Assembly (NCBI GenBank): GCA_948470475.1
Contig: OX419345.1
Coordinates: forward strand, 5,935,590 to 5,999,589
DNA from: Galaxea fascicularis
Lineage: Eukaryota > Cnidaria > Anthozoa > Scleractinia > Euphylliidae
Direction of reading: 5' to 3'
Length of the DNA: 64,000 nucleotides
Shown: piece by piece, positions 36,848-47,736 of the stretch
Layout: every line of letters starts with the position of its first letter
Numbering within the stretch: position 1 is the first letter of the stretch
Translations under genes and position numbers: made by a program
The notes under the pieces: generated by a model
The model's input: only the letters and a program-made list of their open reading frames with translations
The model's database searches: none
Told to the model about the DNA's origin: nothing

Positions 36848-37104
36848 GCCTGCCCTTCCAGTATATTTTTTTCGTTTTGCAAGGGAAAGTTGATTTAATT
36901 AATTGACTGTGCCACAGAATTAACATAATTTTTTCTATGATTTTCTTTTTACGTGTTTGCAATGTGTAGATCAAAGCTCGCGCTTCGTTCAATTGCGTTT
37001 AGCTAATTACACTGTAGTCGATCAGCTAGTGGTGTTTAAAATTATTTAAAATGTCTGGGATACCTAACGATTCTTTTGTTTTGATTTGGGTGCAACGCAT
37101 AATC

Positions 37105-37159
37105 AATAAAAACATTGAACAAGAAGTACACTAACTGATATTTTACGTCATCCAATAAA
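37105..37159 (+). terminator. Poly(A) signals of the secreted coiled-coil gene
   Basis: AATAAA at 37105-37110 and again at 37154-37159, about 260 and 310 bp after the stop codon. Either would give a 3' untranslated region of normal length. Confidence 0.6.
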
Positions 37160-37244
37160 ATATCAAGATTGATTCACTCTTCTTTCGCGTGACCCATAAC
37201 TCCGTCAGTCAAGGTCATTCTTCCCATTTACTGTATAATATCAC

Positions 37245-37293
37245 TACTTGAAATTGACTGAAATAAATTGAATTGAATTGAATTGAATTGAAT
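37245..37293 (+). repeat. (GAATT)n microsatellite at a retroelement-like tail
   Basis: ACTGAAATAAATTGAATTGAA and onward, six GAATT-type units. Tails of this kind end many L2/CR1-like retroelements and SINEs. The body in front is too short to classify. Confidence 0.55.
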
Positions 37294-37299
37294 AGACCA

Positions 37300-38340
37300 A
37301 GTATGAGAAAATAAGCCTCCAAAAAAGATTAAAATGTCTAAATGTTTTGATAACACGACCCACCTAGCGTCGTTACGAAATATGAGAAGGTCAATGTTTG
37401 TTGATATTTTGTCATCATCAATAGCTATTCCCACGCGTCTGAAAGATTCCTCTACACGACGGAAACGAATTCTGGGTAATTTCTTGATAACGACGACATT
37501 GAAGCCCGCCACTTTCTATTCAAGATATTTTATAATATGTCGACTGTGTCACACAAACATCGCACTGAGCCCAAACTACGGCTGCTAAGGAGACTACTTG
37601 ATCTCTGACACTAGGAAAATCGCACTTAAGAAAATTGCGACAAGAAGGGGTCTTTTCATTCTTTGATCGCCCTAAAGCTGGGATAAGAGCAAAAATTTGT
37701 AGCCGTCTTATACCAGTTTTCCTAAGCAGTGCCTATACGAAGATATTTTTCCATGGGTCATGACTATGCCAAAGAGTAGAAGGGGTACTGAAAATCATAA
37801 AACGAAAAATGGGGGCAACCAAGCGTTTTTGAGAGATGATCAAGTCTGGTGAAAAAAGAAACTTAGTTTCCCCCCCCCCCCCCCCCCCAAAAAAAAAAAA
37901 AGGAAATATCTTTCTTTACCCATTTCCTTGGAATTCCCGTGCAAAAAAAGAAAAACAGCATATCAACTAACATCAATTTTTCCGTAATGATGATTTAACT
38001 CGTAGAATTCCCTCGTCAAGTGATTAATTTTCCTATAGTATACCTTACATTTATTGAAAACGTCTTCCTGTTTATTCTTGTTGAAGCATCGATAAAATAA
38101 AGAATGAAGACCGAAACGAGTTTGTTGCTTATTTTTAGCGATGTGATCTGCTTGAGTGTCTGATTATAATTTGTCACTTGGACAGAAACTTCTCTTCGCC
38201 CTATTTTCCGTAATGTCACAGCTAACAACCAACAAACCAAGAATAACGCTTTCGTTTACAGTTGTTTGGTGCAGACAGTATATTGCTAATCCTATAAAGC
38301 TTTCCGCTAAATCGAGAGCTTTAAAAAAGATATGGTTGCT
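37300..38340. other. Intergenic, with a poly(C)/poly(A) tract
   Basis: No gene seen. 37870-37888 is a run of 19 C followed by 13 A (37889-37901). Such tracts are prone to sequencing and assembly error, so exact lengths are unreliable. Confidence 0.5.
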
Positions 38341-38346
38341 TCAAAG

Positions 38347-38720
38347 CAATTGGCCATTCCGAAATTCAAAAGGGAACTGGGGCGAGTTTCAAATTTTGAA
38401 GTAATCGATAAATTGACACCACATGAAAGATAGCATTGAGTTTAGTCGTTTGACCAAGTTTGATTCTTTTAGGTTGAACAGAGACCAAGTTATAGACCTT
38501 GAAACTTAGCTCAAAATCCATACAAACGTCTCTAATTTTGTGACAGCGCAGCCTCAAAATTAGAGACGTTTGTACTTGGTCTCTGTTCAGCATAAAAGAA
38601 TCAAAGTTGGTCAAACGACCAATCTCAATGTCATCTTTCATGTGATGGTGTCAATTTATCGATTACTGCAAAATCTGAAACTCGTCCCAGTTTCCTTTTG
38701 AATTTCGGAATGGCCAATTG
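38347..38720. repeat. 374-bp foldback element
   Basis: Arms CAATTGGCCATTCCGAAATT and AATTTCGGAATGGCCAATTG extend inward over about 170 bp with few mismatches. Inner matching blocks include ATCGATAAATTGACACCA / TGGTGTCAATTTATCGAT and CAAACGTCTCTAATTTTG / CAAAATTAGAGACGTTTG. Opposed frames across the arms are shadows. Confidence 0.8.
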
Positions 38721-39739
38721 ATTTTCAAAGCATATCGCGCGCGTCTTCGCGTGTGATAAGATGACATGCGCACTAAACCTCGAGACCCTTGCTTTGTAAG
38801 CTAAAAATACCCCTGAATTACTTGAACAAAGCGTCAACGCGATATCATGCAGATCACTGGCACAGCAAGCTTAACTGATCTCGAAGATTGTCTCCTCGCA
38901 TTAGATATTTGCTAGAAACATTCGCATTAGACCAAAAAACAGCACGAAGTGGAGTTTTACATAAGAATGGGTCTCAAAACAGCATTTTCCAAGAAGAAAT
39001 ACCCTTTATGTGGCTCTAGAGAACTTCTAGCAATTCATTTAGGTCAACCATTGTTCACTAGATTAATTCATTTTTCTTTTTAACCAAAATTCAGTTAAGG
39101 GAAGAGTAACATATGAGAAGTGATAGTGCATTCAAAGCAAAACAAAAAAATAGACTTAACTGCGAACGGCTTACATTAAGAACTTAAACGAAATGAATAA
39201 AGTAATATTCTCCTCCTTGTTTCCTTTCCTTTTTTATTAATATCATGTTCTTAATTCCTCAGTCTTCCGAAAAGTAAGCTTTTGAGTCGGTGGATGCGCG
39301 CTTATTTTGAGTAAACACAACTGAGCATTGCTTTCTTGTGTTTATTTTTTCTTGTGTTTTATTTTTTTTTCTTGTGTTTATTCTGCTCTGCAGAAAAATG
39401 AAAGATTTCAGTCGTAAAAGGTAAACAAATTCGAGTTTTTAAGTAACCATTATTGTGTAAGACAGTTCAACTCAATATTGACACCCTAGGCTACAAATAA
39501 CGCCCGCAAGCAATAATATTGCTTTATCAGTTAGCGAACGTTTGTGATATTCTCTTGTTTTGCTTCTTTCAGGCTTCCTTTTTTATATCGATATATATTT
39601 TCATTCTTAATTTAATCAATTCCCCACTCTACTGTTTAAAAGTCTAGGAAATAACAAAAACAAGCAACAACGGGAAAAAAAGACATAACACCCCCCTCCT
39701 AACTGAGGAGAAAGTGCTGCCTTTGTAATGACATCTGCA

Positions 39740-39965
39740 AATGGTTAGACTTTCTAGTCCTTCTTCCAAGGACGATAAACCGGAGGTCCCGTCTCACAGT
39801 ACTGGTGTGGGACGTTAAAGAACCCACGCACTAATCGAAAAGATTAGGGGATGTAGTCCCTGGTGTGATGGTCTACAATTTATTCTGTTCTGGGGGCACC
39901 TGTGCTGATCCTACTATTCATTCTAATAAGATTGTAAACTGCGCGGCTGCAATTTACACCTAAAG
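39740..39965 (+). repeat. Probable SINE/LINE-derived block
   Basis: Contains CTTCCAAGGACGATAAACCG, GAGGTCCCGTCTCACAGTAC, GGACGTTAAAGAACCCACGC and TAGGGGATGTAGTCCCTGGT. This reads like a conserved retroposon body seen across invertebrates. The assignment is from memory of style; only one copy is visible here. Confidence 0.4.
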
Positions 39966-40059
39966 CAGGTCTGGCGAAGTCCCCCATAAAGTGTTGTTAG
40001 TTTAATCAGATCAGCAAACGCTTATTCCTGCAATAGAGTTCAACAGAGCCATGTATTCT

Positions 40060-40385
40060 CAAGGTGGGAAATTGGAGTAAAATTTTAATATAAAAAAGGC
40101 GTTTTGAAACACCAGCAGACAGTTGAGACCCCACAAGCTCCCCCCACCCCCCCCCCCCCCAACTGTTTGGTGTCCGTCCACTAATTCCTAACTTCAAATT
40201 CCAATTTTAAACCTTCATTAAATCTTCAATATTTCCCTTTTTCCTAAATTTAATTAATCCTTTGAGAAAAACTCTCTTCCCAATAAGCATAGGGATTTTT
40301 AATTGCTTGAAACACGAACGAGATATCAACGTTAAATCCATGTTAAGCGATTAAAAAACGATGTTTAGGTTAAGTCCCGCCTTGT
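40060..40385 (+). repeat. Dispersed repeat R1, copy 2
   Basis: Same orientation as copy 1 (24485-24865), with a poly(C) expansion at 40140-40160 where copy 1 has unique sequence. The match continues through CTTCATTAAATCTTCAATAT and TTAATTGCTTGAAACACGAA. Confidence 0.65.
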
Positions 40386-42199
40386 AGGTGAAATTTTGGG
40401 AAAATGGGGAGACGGAGAAATAGAGAGGTAGAAAAGGGAATACACATAGATCAGTCAGTCTGCTAAAAAAGGGCATCTTGTTTTAGTGGCGGACTATATC
40501 TGGCCTACGCCTACTAATTAATTATTCACTTATAATTTTAATCAGCCATTTTGTAAGAAAAATTCAATTTTATGTTGTTGCTATTGTTGTTTGTTTGTTT
40601 TTGCTTCTGCCAGCGGATTATCCAGCAATGGCTTTAGAAAGACGGTGAAAAAAGAAACACGGTCGCTATTGGTTTGTGAGTTAGGGATCATGCTTTTTAT
40701 AGTCAATACCTCTTCGCAACCAAGACTTCTCGGTCCGTACTATAAGTTATGGACCGAGGTTTTTTTCAGGTTCAATTATGGTCTAAGCGCGAAGCGAGAA
40801 AACGAAGTTTGTAAGATATTTATTATATCTCTGAGGTTACTCGGGCACGCGGAAAAAGACTATTTCAAATTTAGCGGGCCGTACAGCACGTACAGTAGAT
40901 CTACAGCCCGCAAAATTGACCTATCACAGCGCTCGTACTTACTGAGAGATACTATGATAACTGCATATCGACTGCACATGTTCGAAGCGGCATCTTTTCA
41001 GTGTTGGTAAGTAATATCAGAACGCGCCATGCAAAGAGGTGATAACTGATTTATTTCACGATCAGAGAGGAAATGAGTCTTAGCACGACGTATATCCTCC
41101 TGTCTAGAGGTATCGCAATCTGTACTAAGACCAGGTTACACTAAATTTAATACAACTGCGACGTGAGAGGTGGCCGTGGGATAGCGTTTTAAATTATGAG
41201 CGACAAATTTTATTGACATTTCTTAATCGAATTTTTATTCTTTTCTGATGGTATTTGGAACTGTATTTGCTGGCCTACATATTGTTTGTGTTACGAAGAT
41301 CCCACTGAGATATAATTAAGTCTGTGAAATTTACAGCTGCGTAAGTTTTAATTACAATAACAACAACAAGGCGATGACTTTTTTTTCCATTTATCAGAGG
41401 ATTGTCGTCCAGAAATTTAGTTCAAAATTTTGAATCCTTTAGGAACTAACTAAGGCCTTTCAGTAATTTTTAAGGGGCTTTTAAGTTAATTAATGCGTAT
41501 TTAATGATCGAGAAATGATAAAGAATCTCAAATATATTAATCTCTCTTCCCCTGCTCTGCCCTATTTGTTTGCGATTAGTATATTTCAATCAGTTTTCTT
41601 GCCTGAAAGCAACAACAAAATTTAATTGGCTAGAGATTCAAAATTTAAAAGGTGACACTTTGAAAGAGAATTTAAAAGAGTGGTTGACAAAGATTCTGAA
41701 CATATTTACTCTTGTTTCACTTCGGTTTGTTTGTTTGCTTTTTTTTTTTTTGGTTTCATTTCATTTCCTCCCAAAATTAAAAATATTTCTTTAGTTTAGA
41801 CAAACAGAACATTAGCTTTTGAACCACACCTTTAATTAATTGCTAAAACTTATTTAAGATGCTGTCGTAATTTTCATGGAATAAAGCTTTATGTTCGGGT
41901 GTTAATAATTCACACTGTATTAATAAAAGATCGCCATTTACCATTGATTCAACTTGTTTATACAAACTAGCATTATCCACCTTAGTCAGAGGTCTAATTT
42001 AACGAAGAAGCGAGAATCGCGCTTTACAGCGAACGAACACCAGTGCCGTTTACAACATTGCTGAAGACCGCAACAAGGGCATCCATTGTCGAATTGTCGA
42101 AATAAATGCGTCGTGTGTAGTTTTCTCACCGCAAGTTTTTTCATGTTTTGAAAACTTACAGTAATGTGTACTTAAGATTTTAAATTGTAGTTTTTCATT

Positions 42200-43204
42200 T
42201 CACCTTCCAGCATAAGCCGATGTACCATCATATACCTCTGTTTTATCAAGATAACTTTGAGAATCATCGACAGTAACCCCAGCACCATCGTTGCCCAAAG
42301 GAGCGACTTGAACAATTTTCGATTTTGTTTTGATACAGCGCTGAAAAAGCAGCACTAAAGCTTGGCGAAAATTCGGAACGCGCCATGCATACAAGCCCGG
42401 ATTTATCCCAGACGAGAAAAAACCAACAGTCAGTGTGATATCTCGGGCAAGAAGAAGCTTTTCGGAGCGACACTTTTCGCAAAACACCAGCACAAAGTCA
42501 ACCATAACAAACGGACACCAAGAAACGAGAAAAACCATTAACATGATAAAAACTGTCATGGATATTCTGCGTTCTCGAGCTACCATGTTCCTTACATGCG
42601 TGGCTTGTTTTCGATTCCCCGAGTTTTGCAAGTTGGATATTTTTTCTTTCAAAGCACGCAACAAGCCGTAGTAGGAGAGCAACATTACGGCGGCTGGAGA
42701 CAAGACGCCCAAACCATAGAGGTAAACTTGAAAACTGGCGCTTCGCCAACCGACCAGGGGTAAGATTGAGAAGTGCATAGAGAATAGCCAAATAATTAGA
42801 ATTGCCGTGCGAACGTGGTTCGGTTGGACGAGAGAACGGTACTTGAATGGTCGGCACACAGCGAGAAAACGGTCCACCATTAATGCTGAGATATTCATGA
42901 TGGAGCAAACACAGGACAAAACCGCGAAGATATAGTAACTGAAAAGAACGTCAGTGTTTTTGGTCCAGTAGCTTGCCGCGTTTATTGGCTCCACGGTGAT
43001 CCCAACCAAAATGTCTGCCACCGCTAAATTGATCACAAAATACGAGTTTGAAACTCGCCGTAGCTTTTTGCCCGGATCAATAATGTATACAACGCAGACC
43101 AGAATGTTGCCGACAACAGTATATATTCCAAAGACGATAAATATGATTGCTAAGGCGGCGTTAGGGGTAAGTAAGTATCCCTTGTAAAACATGTGAAGAG
43201 TCAT
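42200..43204 (-). CDS. Class A (rhodopsin-like) G-protein-coupled receptor
   Basis: A 334-residue seven-helix receptor in one coding exon. Helix marks are in order: GN in TM1 (VVGNILV), NLAVAD in TM2, DRF with LAVCRP at the end of TM3, W in TM4 (IIWLFS), SWCPF in TM6 (the CWxP position) and NPGLYAW in TM7 (NPxxY). An arginine- and lysine-rich third loop precedes TM6, and the C-tail is short (about 55 residues). The start chosen is the ATG at 43202-43204. The frame remains open upstream, but a splice acceptor (TTTTTCAG, exon from 43212) shows the preceding residues are intronic, so a 5' untranslated exon lies upstream. Residue 3.25 is leucine and ECL2 has no cysteine, so the usual disulphide is missing, as in MECA-type receptors (melanocortin, lipid, cannabinoid). 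Ligand unknown. Confidence 0.92.
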   Translation of the reverse strand: MTLHMFYKGYLLTPNAALAIIFIVFGIYTVVGNILVCVVYIIDPGKKLRRVSNSYFVINLAVADILVGITVEPINAASYWTKNTDVLFSYYIFAVLSCVCSIMNISALMVDRFLAVCRPFKYRSLVQPNHVRTAILIIWLFSMHFSILPLVGWRSASFQVYLYGLGVLSPAAVMLLSYYGLLRALKEKISNLQNSGNRKQATHVRNMVARERRISMTVFIMLMVFLVSWCPFVMVDFVLVFCEKCRSEKLLLARDITLTVGFFSSGINPGLYAWRVPNFRQALVLLFQRCIKTKSKIVQVAPLGNDGAGVTVDDSQSYLDKTEVYDGTSAYAGR

Positions 43205-43212
43205 CGTAGCAA

Positions 43213-45250
43213 CTGAAAAACAATACACGTTCGGATGGTTTTAAAACCGTGTGCCACTCTTTTGGTATATTGGTCCAGACAAAATAGGGCCCGATATATA
43301 TCAGACGTTATCTAATCGTACACAAGTCTGTAAGTGCTTCGCCATAGTGAGCTGAAGTGTTGCTAACGGGAAGTTGCGTCTCTTAACAAATGTGAGTTTT
43401 CCAACACGATAAACAGGTCATTTGTAAGTCTCCCATTCTGTGAATAACAATTACGCCGCTTTTCACTGGGCCATTATTCTTCTTATTTGGGCAGGTGTTC
43501 CCAGTCGCTGCGAGCTACGACGCCAGGAAAGATGTGGGAGGCCAAAACATCCGAATTTCCTTTTTAATTCTTGTCTGTAAATCACATCCTCGTGAACTGA
43601 TAATGATTTCTTTGGCCGAAGTGTGAAACTTCTGATAAAATCTCTCGAGCCGGCGTGTTTGAGGCGAAAGAATAAAACAAGTTTGTAATTTAAACGCTCT
43701 AGCTTGAAACATGAAAAGCCAAGTTCCTGAAAAGTCCTTCTTTTGTCCAATAAAAATTCCCTTGCTGTTTGTATTTCATTAATTTGAAAATAACTTCTTC
43801 TCTTTTGTTGCTTTGAAAGCTCGCGAACAAAAGAGAACTTATGTTCTTTGAGCAGTTGAGTACACACTAATTGAACCATCAAAGATTTTTAAGCCATCGC
43901 GCTTTCATACTTGTTTTGTAAGCATCATTGTCTCAGATTCATCATTGCGTGAAACGACATTCTTTTGAAATATGGTTTTTCTGTTTAAATTAAGGGTAAC
44001 AAAACAAACAAAACCCTAAGGGAAAAATTGCTCTTCCCAATCACACATTGACCTGAACAACATTTGGTATGCAGATGGTAATTGACCTAAAAGGATCTCC
44101 AAAGAGACTCAATATTACGTTTGTTATAAAAAATAGCACGAATTCGAGCCCTTATGTTTGACGAAGAAGCATTGTAAGCTATTGTAATTGCATAATGAGA
44201 GGAAATTGGGTTGGCGAAAACGGTGTTTTAGTTTAGAAGCTGATATTAGCCTCTCAGAGGGAAAAGTGGGCTGAATTGAAATAGAACCATAATTAAAACA
44301 CTGACTATATAAGGTATTCTCAGGTTTGTCCACAGGTTTGATTCCGAACGAAGCGAAAACTCTTCAGTTAGTCTGTGACTCGAATCCCGTTATCACAGGC
44401 CGCCAAATTTAGTGAAAGCAAGATTTGAGATTCTGACGATTTGAGGGAAATTGTGCGTGTAGTTACCTCTGACAAGTGGATTTAAGATTAATCGTATTCC
44501 TGTGTTTTCTGGTTGCCAAAACACGAAGCTCTACTAATGGAACCTTTGATCTGAAGAGAATCCCGCTTAAAACGCAAAATCACAATGAAATTTTCGTATT
44601 CAATTTTACCTGTGAAAAAACCAAAACCGTGAAACATCCCACTAAATTAAGTAAATGAAGTGTTTGAAAATCGAATCAATGGGATTATTGTACTGATGTG
44701 CAGGAGTTCCATCAAAAATGGAATTATAAAATCAGGATCTGCCCATACGACGTCAAAATTGGGGCTGAATTCATTAAAAGAAAAAGAACACGAAGCCTTA
44801 TTATTCAGGGAAGTATTTGCTCATAATGAAGCCACAACGCCAAAGTCAATGTGGTACTAGAGGGTTCTTTTTGGTTCACTTAAAAAACCCCAAATACAGC
44901 ACAATGTTATGCTACGATAGCCTTTTTTTTGTATCAAGCTAGCTAAAAGGAAAAGATTTTCCCTGATCCAATTCATACTTGCCCCTTTACATTCACTATC
45001 ACCTTACGATAATGACTGTTATTGTGTTCTGTCGAAAACTGAATCCGACTGTCACGTGAACGTTGAACTCTTGTAGATTTCTGAGAATGTTGTCTTGTCA
45101 GATTTGTGAGAAAGTCGAAGTCTTGTTATCGAGTTATCTCTGATTTCAGTCAATACAGTCTAGAAATACCTCTATGAAGTTGTCCTGTTTGTGTATGATT
45201 TTACATGTTCTTCAGTTTCTAAAAACAGGACAACAAAATAATGTGGCACA
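43213..45250. other. Upstream region of the GPCR, no gene seen
   Basis: Should contain the untranslated first exon of the GPCR. TATATAG on the minus strand near 44305 is a possible TATA element. The 139-codon minus-strand frame at 43463-43882 shows no domain or signal and may be leader or chance. Confidence 0.4.
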
Positions 45251-45256
45251 CTTTGC

Positions 45257-45606
45257 TATGTTTCAAATCTCCTCAGGCGATTGAACTGTACCCTCAAGCG
45301 ACAATCTTCTTCCTTTTTTTTTTCAATTGTATCTGTTTTACTTTCAAAATGGGTTTCTAATCAATGAGACCACCAATTCCCACCAGCAAGTGAATCACTT
45401 AGGGAAGTCCCCTGGAACCGGCATCTTTCGGTATGTTTCAAATCTCTTGAACAGCGGGATTGAATCGTAGCCTCAAGCGACAATCTTCTTGCATTTTTTT
45501 TTTCATTTCATATACTGATCGAAATCAGAATGGGTTCCTAATCAATGAAAGCATCAATTCCCACCAGCACGCAAATCACTTAGGGAAGTCCCTTGGAACC
45601 GGGAAA
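45257..45606 (+). repeat. Tandem duplication, two units of about 175 bp
   Basis: TATGTTTCAAATCTC at 45257 recurs at 45432, and the following blocks CCTCAAGCGACAATCTTCTT, CAATTCCCACCAGCA and ATCACTTAGGGAAGTCCC repeat in order. The copies differ by small changes and short indels. Confidence 0.8.
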
Positions 45607-45649
45607 CGTTTGTTTTGATTTCCTGATGTCGGGAAAGGAAATATCTTTT

Positions 45650-45815
45650 CAGTTCTCTCCTTTACGTTTAAAAAGTTGGTTGTAGGCTATTAATATTCTC
45701 GACAAAAATATCCCAAGGAAAATCCTGATCAAATGTCTGGTCAGTTCTCTCATTTACGTTAAAAAGTTGGTTGTAGGCTTTTAATATTTTCGACAAAAAT
45801 ATCGGCAAGTTTACA
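45650..45815 (+). repeat. Tandem duplication, two units of about 92 bp
   Basis: CAGTTCTCTC at 45650 and 45742, each followed by TTTACGTT, AAAAGTTGGTTGTAGGCT and CGACAAAAATATC. Directly follows the 175-bp duplication. Confidence 0.75.
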
Positions 45816-45839
45816 AGAAGTCGTATAAACCTGATTTCG

Positions 45840-45925
45840 TTTCGTTTTCAGTTTTATAGTGTCCCCATTTAGTGGCTCTGCATTGACACTCAAATAAAGT
45901 TACTTACTTACTTATTAAGTGGTTA
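45840..45925 (+). repeat. Retroelement-like 3' tail
   Basis: AGTGGCTCTGCATTGACACT then AAATAAAG and (TTAC)n. A poly(A)-signal-like motif followed by short tandem units is a common end for non-LTR elements. Body not classifiable. Confidence 0.4.
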
Positions 45926-46169
45926 ACACCTCATTGCTACAGATTTAAAGAAAGATAGGCATGCGTGGAAATCTTTGTAAATAGGAGGGCTGGAGTGAGC
46001 AAAAAGACTGTTCCTGCAAATTTAGTTATTTTGTCCACAGCGGAGCTTGTGGAGTGTAAGCCGTATAGCCCTTTGGATTCCATTACCAGCATTTTTCAAA
46101 TCTAGTTCACGTGGCATCGCACTTGTTTCTTCGTCCTTCTCATTTGCTGGTTTAAAACTTTAATTTCAA

Positions 46170-46361
46170 TATCAAGATGTGTATTCTCCTCAACGTTCTC
46201 ACATATTTAATATGAAACATGTGGGGAGAATTTGTATAAACGATAACTCAACTGATCCCTGGTGATCATTTTCTGTATTCTCATGCTCTATATGCTTGAC
46301 AAGCTAATGATATGGTGAGGAGATGTTAGATCGTAATCACTTTTTGGATGTTAAGGGTTAA
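46170..46361. mobile_element. TTAACCC-type MITE, partial copy
   Basis: Contains ATTCTCCTCAACGTTCTCAC, a CATATTTAATATGAAACATG hairpin, GGTGATCATTTTCTGTATTC and a closing TTAAGGGTTAA. Similar in layout to 23121-23315. Confidence 0.5.
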
Positions 46362-46404
46362 AAGAACGATGGCTCTAGGGAGGGGACTGGTTTGAACTCA
46401 CTTA

Positions 46405-46808
46405 GGCCCGGTTCAGACGCCGTACTTTTCTTGAGCCGAACTTAATTCGAATCTGGACCGTCCCAAATTAGCAAAAGTACGCCTGTTGATTCAGACGTCG
46501 AACTTAATTAGCCGTTCCACAGCCATTCCTAATACAGTTGCAGGAAAACTAACAATCAATATTGTCAGTGGTTTTGAAAATATATACCAAGTAATAATTT
46601 ATGCATTAAGTTCAACACATGAAAAGTTCGGCGTCTGAATCAAGGCCGTTCCAAAGTCGAAATTACCGGCCAAGCCAGGCGAAAAGAATACCTGAACCGT
46701 TCCAAATTAAAATAGCCGTTCCTAATTGATTCAGACGTCGAACTTTCCATGTACTTAATTCTATGAATTAGATTCAGCTCATGAAAAGTACGGCGTCTGA
46801 ATCGGGCC
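46405..46808. mobile_element. Harbinger-like MITE, copy D
   Basis: Ends GGCCCGGTTCAGACGCCG and CGGCGTCTGAATCGGGCC with TTA duplications (46402-46404, 46809-46811). Nearly identical to copy B, so the two are the youngest pair in the window. Confidence 0.85.
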
Positions 46809-46811
46809 TTA

Positions 46812-47736
46812 CTCACACTTAAATGTCCCTTAAATCTTTCATTACGCAACGTTCTGCGCATTCGCGTATTGTGAAAGCATTACCTTTATTTTCTTATATT
46901 CAGCTTCTCTTTTCAGACAGTTGTCTTGAAAATAGCCCTCGGGGCATATGTAATCAGAAAAAAAATAACTCTTTGATAAGTACGCTTCAATCTTAACAGT
47001 GGAGAAATATTGGTACATATCTAATAACTGTGTACATGTCGAAAGGCCTAGACTATTATATTATAAAATTTAGTTGCGTTTATTTCGCACTAATGACAAT
47101 TTGTTATCCTGAACTTCAACGTTGCGCTCTAACAAGATCAACCAAAAGAAAAGGGAAAAAGAATCTTACAATTCATCGCCCGCACAAAAAATGTCGATTT
47201 GGTGTTTTTCCTCCAGGCGCCAATACACGCAGCTACGAGCACGCCCCAGTTGTTCAAACAGCGGATAACTTTGTTCGGCGAATAATGTACTGCAACTGAT
47301 ACATTTAATCCGCTGGATGGCAACTTATAAACAACTGGGGCCAGGAAAACATTGAAAGACTCGCGGAAGAACCAAAACACGAAGCGCGTCTTCGTAATAT
47401 CTTGCCCAGGTTTCACTGGTGCTTGCCGTGACTAGATGATCGTGGGAGATCCGGGTAAGAAATTAGGTATGCTAGCTTCTGTAGGGAAGCAAGCCATATC
47501 AGTGACGAAAATTTTTGAGAAAAGACTTTCATTATGTGAGTTTATTACACGACTTAGACAGTCAAAGGACCAATAACTAAAATCAACCAATAAGATTGCT
47601 CTATTGCCAGTCCGATATTCTCTAAGTATTGGACCGGGTATTGTCCCAAATGATCCGCGTTGTTCCCGCGTTGTCTTCAGTCGTGTAATAAATCTCCTAT
47701 TAACCAAGCTTGATCGGGACCGTACTGAGCTTGAAC
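46812..47736. other. Repeat-bearing stretch before the LINE
   Basis: Inverted motifs TTTATTACACGACTT (about 47530) and AGTCGTGTAATAAA (about 47680) suggest a 170-bp foldback element directly in front of the LINE. Frames at 47030-47299 and its antisense show no family features. Confidence 0.4.

Larger units (their letters stand above)
38721..42199. other. Gene-poor stretch between secreted-protein gene and GPCR
   Basis: Contains the repeats listed at 39740-39965 and 40060-40385. 40591-41010 holds a 139-codon frame without family features, overlapping a GGTCCGTACTATAAG / TTATGGACCGAG inverted motif (40730-40760), so it is more likely part of a repeat. Nothing else seen. Confidence 0.45.

Noticed and set aside
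37870..37901. Functional poly(C)/poly(A) element
   Set aside because: A simple 19-C/13-A tract; most likely a replication or assembly feature.
40591..41010. 139-codon frame, plus strand
   Set aside because: Overlaps an inverted GGTCCGTA/TTATGGACC repeat and has no domain.
42498..42908. 136-codon frame, minus strand
   Set aside because: Alternate frame of the GPCR, without the seven-helix pattern.
43205..43228. Extended GPCR start upstream of 43204
   Set aside because: The eight extra codons have no ATG and contain a splice acceptor; they are intronic or leader.
43463..43882. 139-codon frame, minus strand, upstream of the GPCR
   Set aside because: No family features; may include part of an untranslated exon but not a credible protein.
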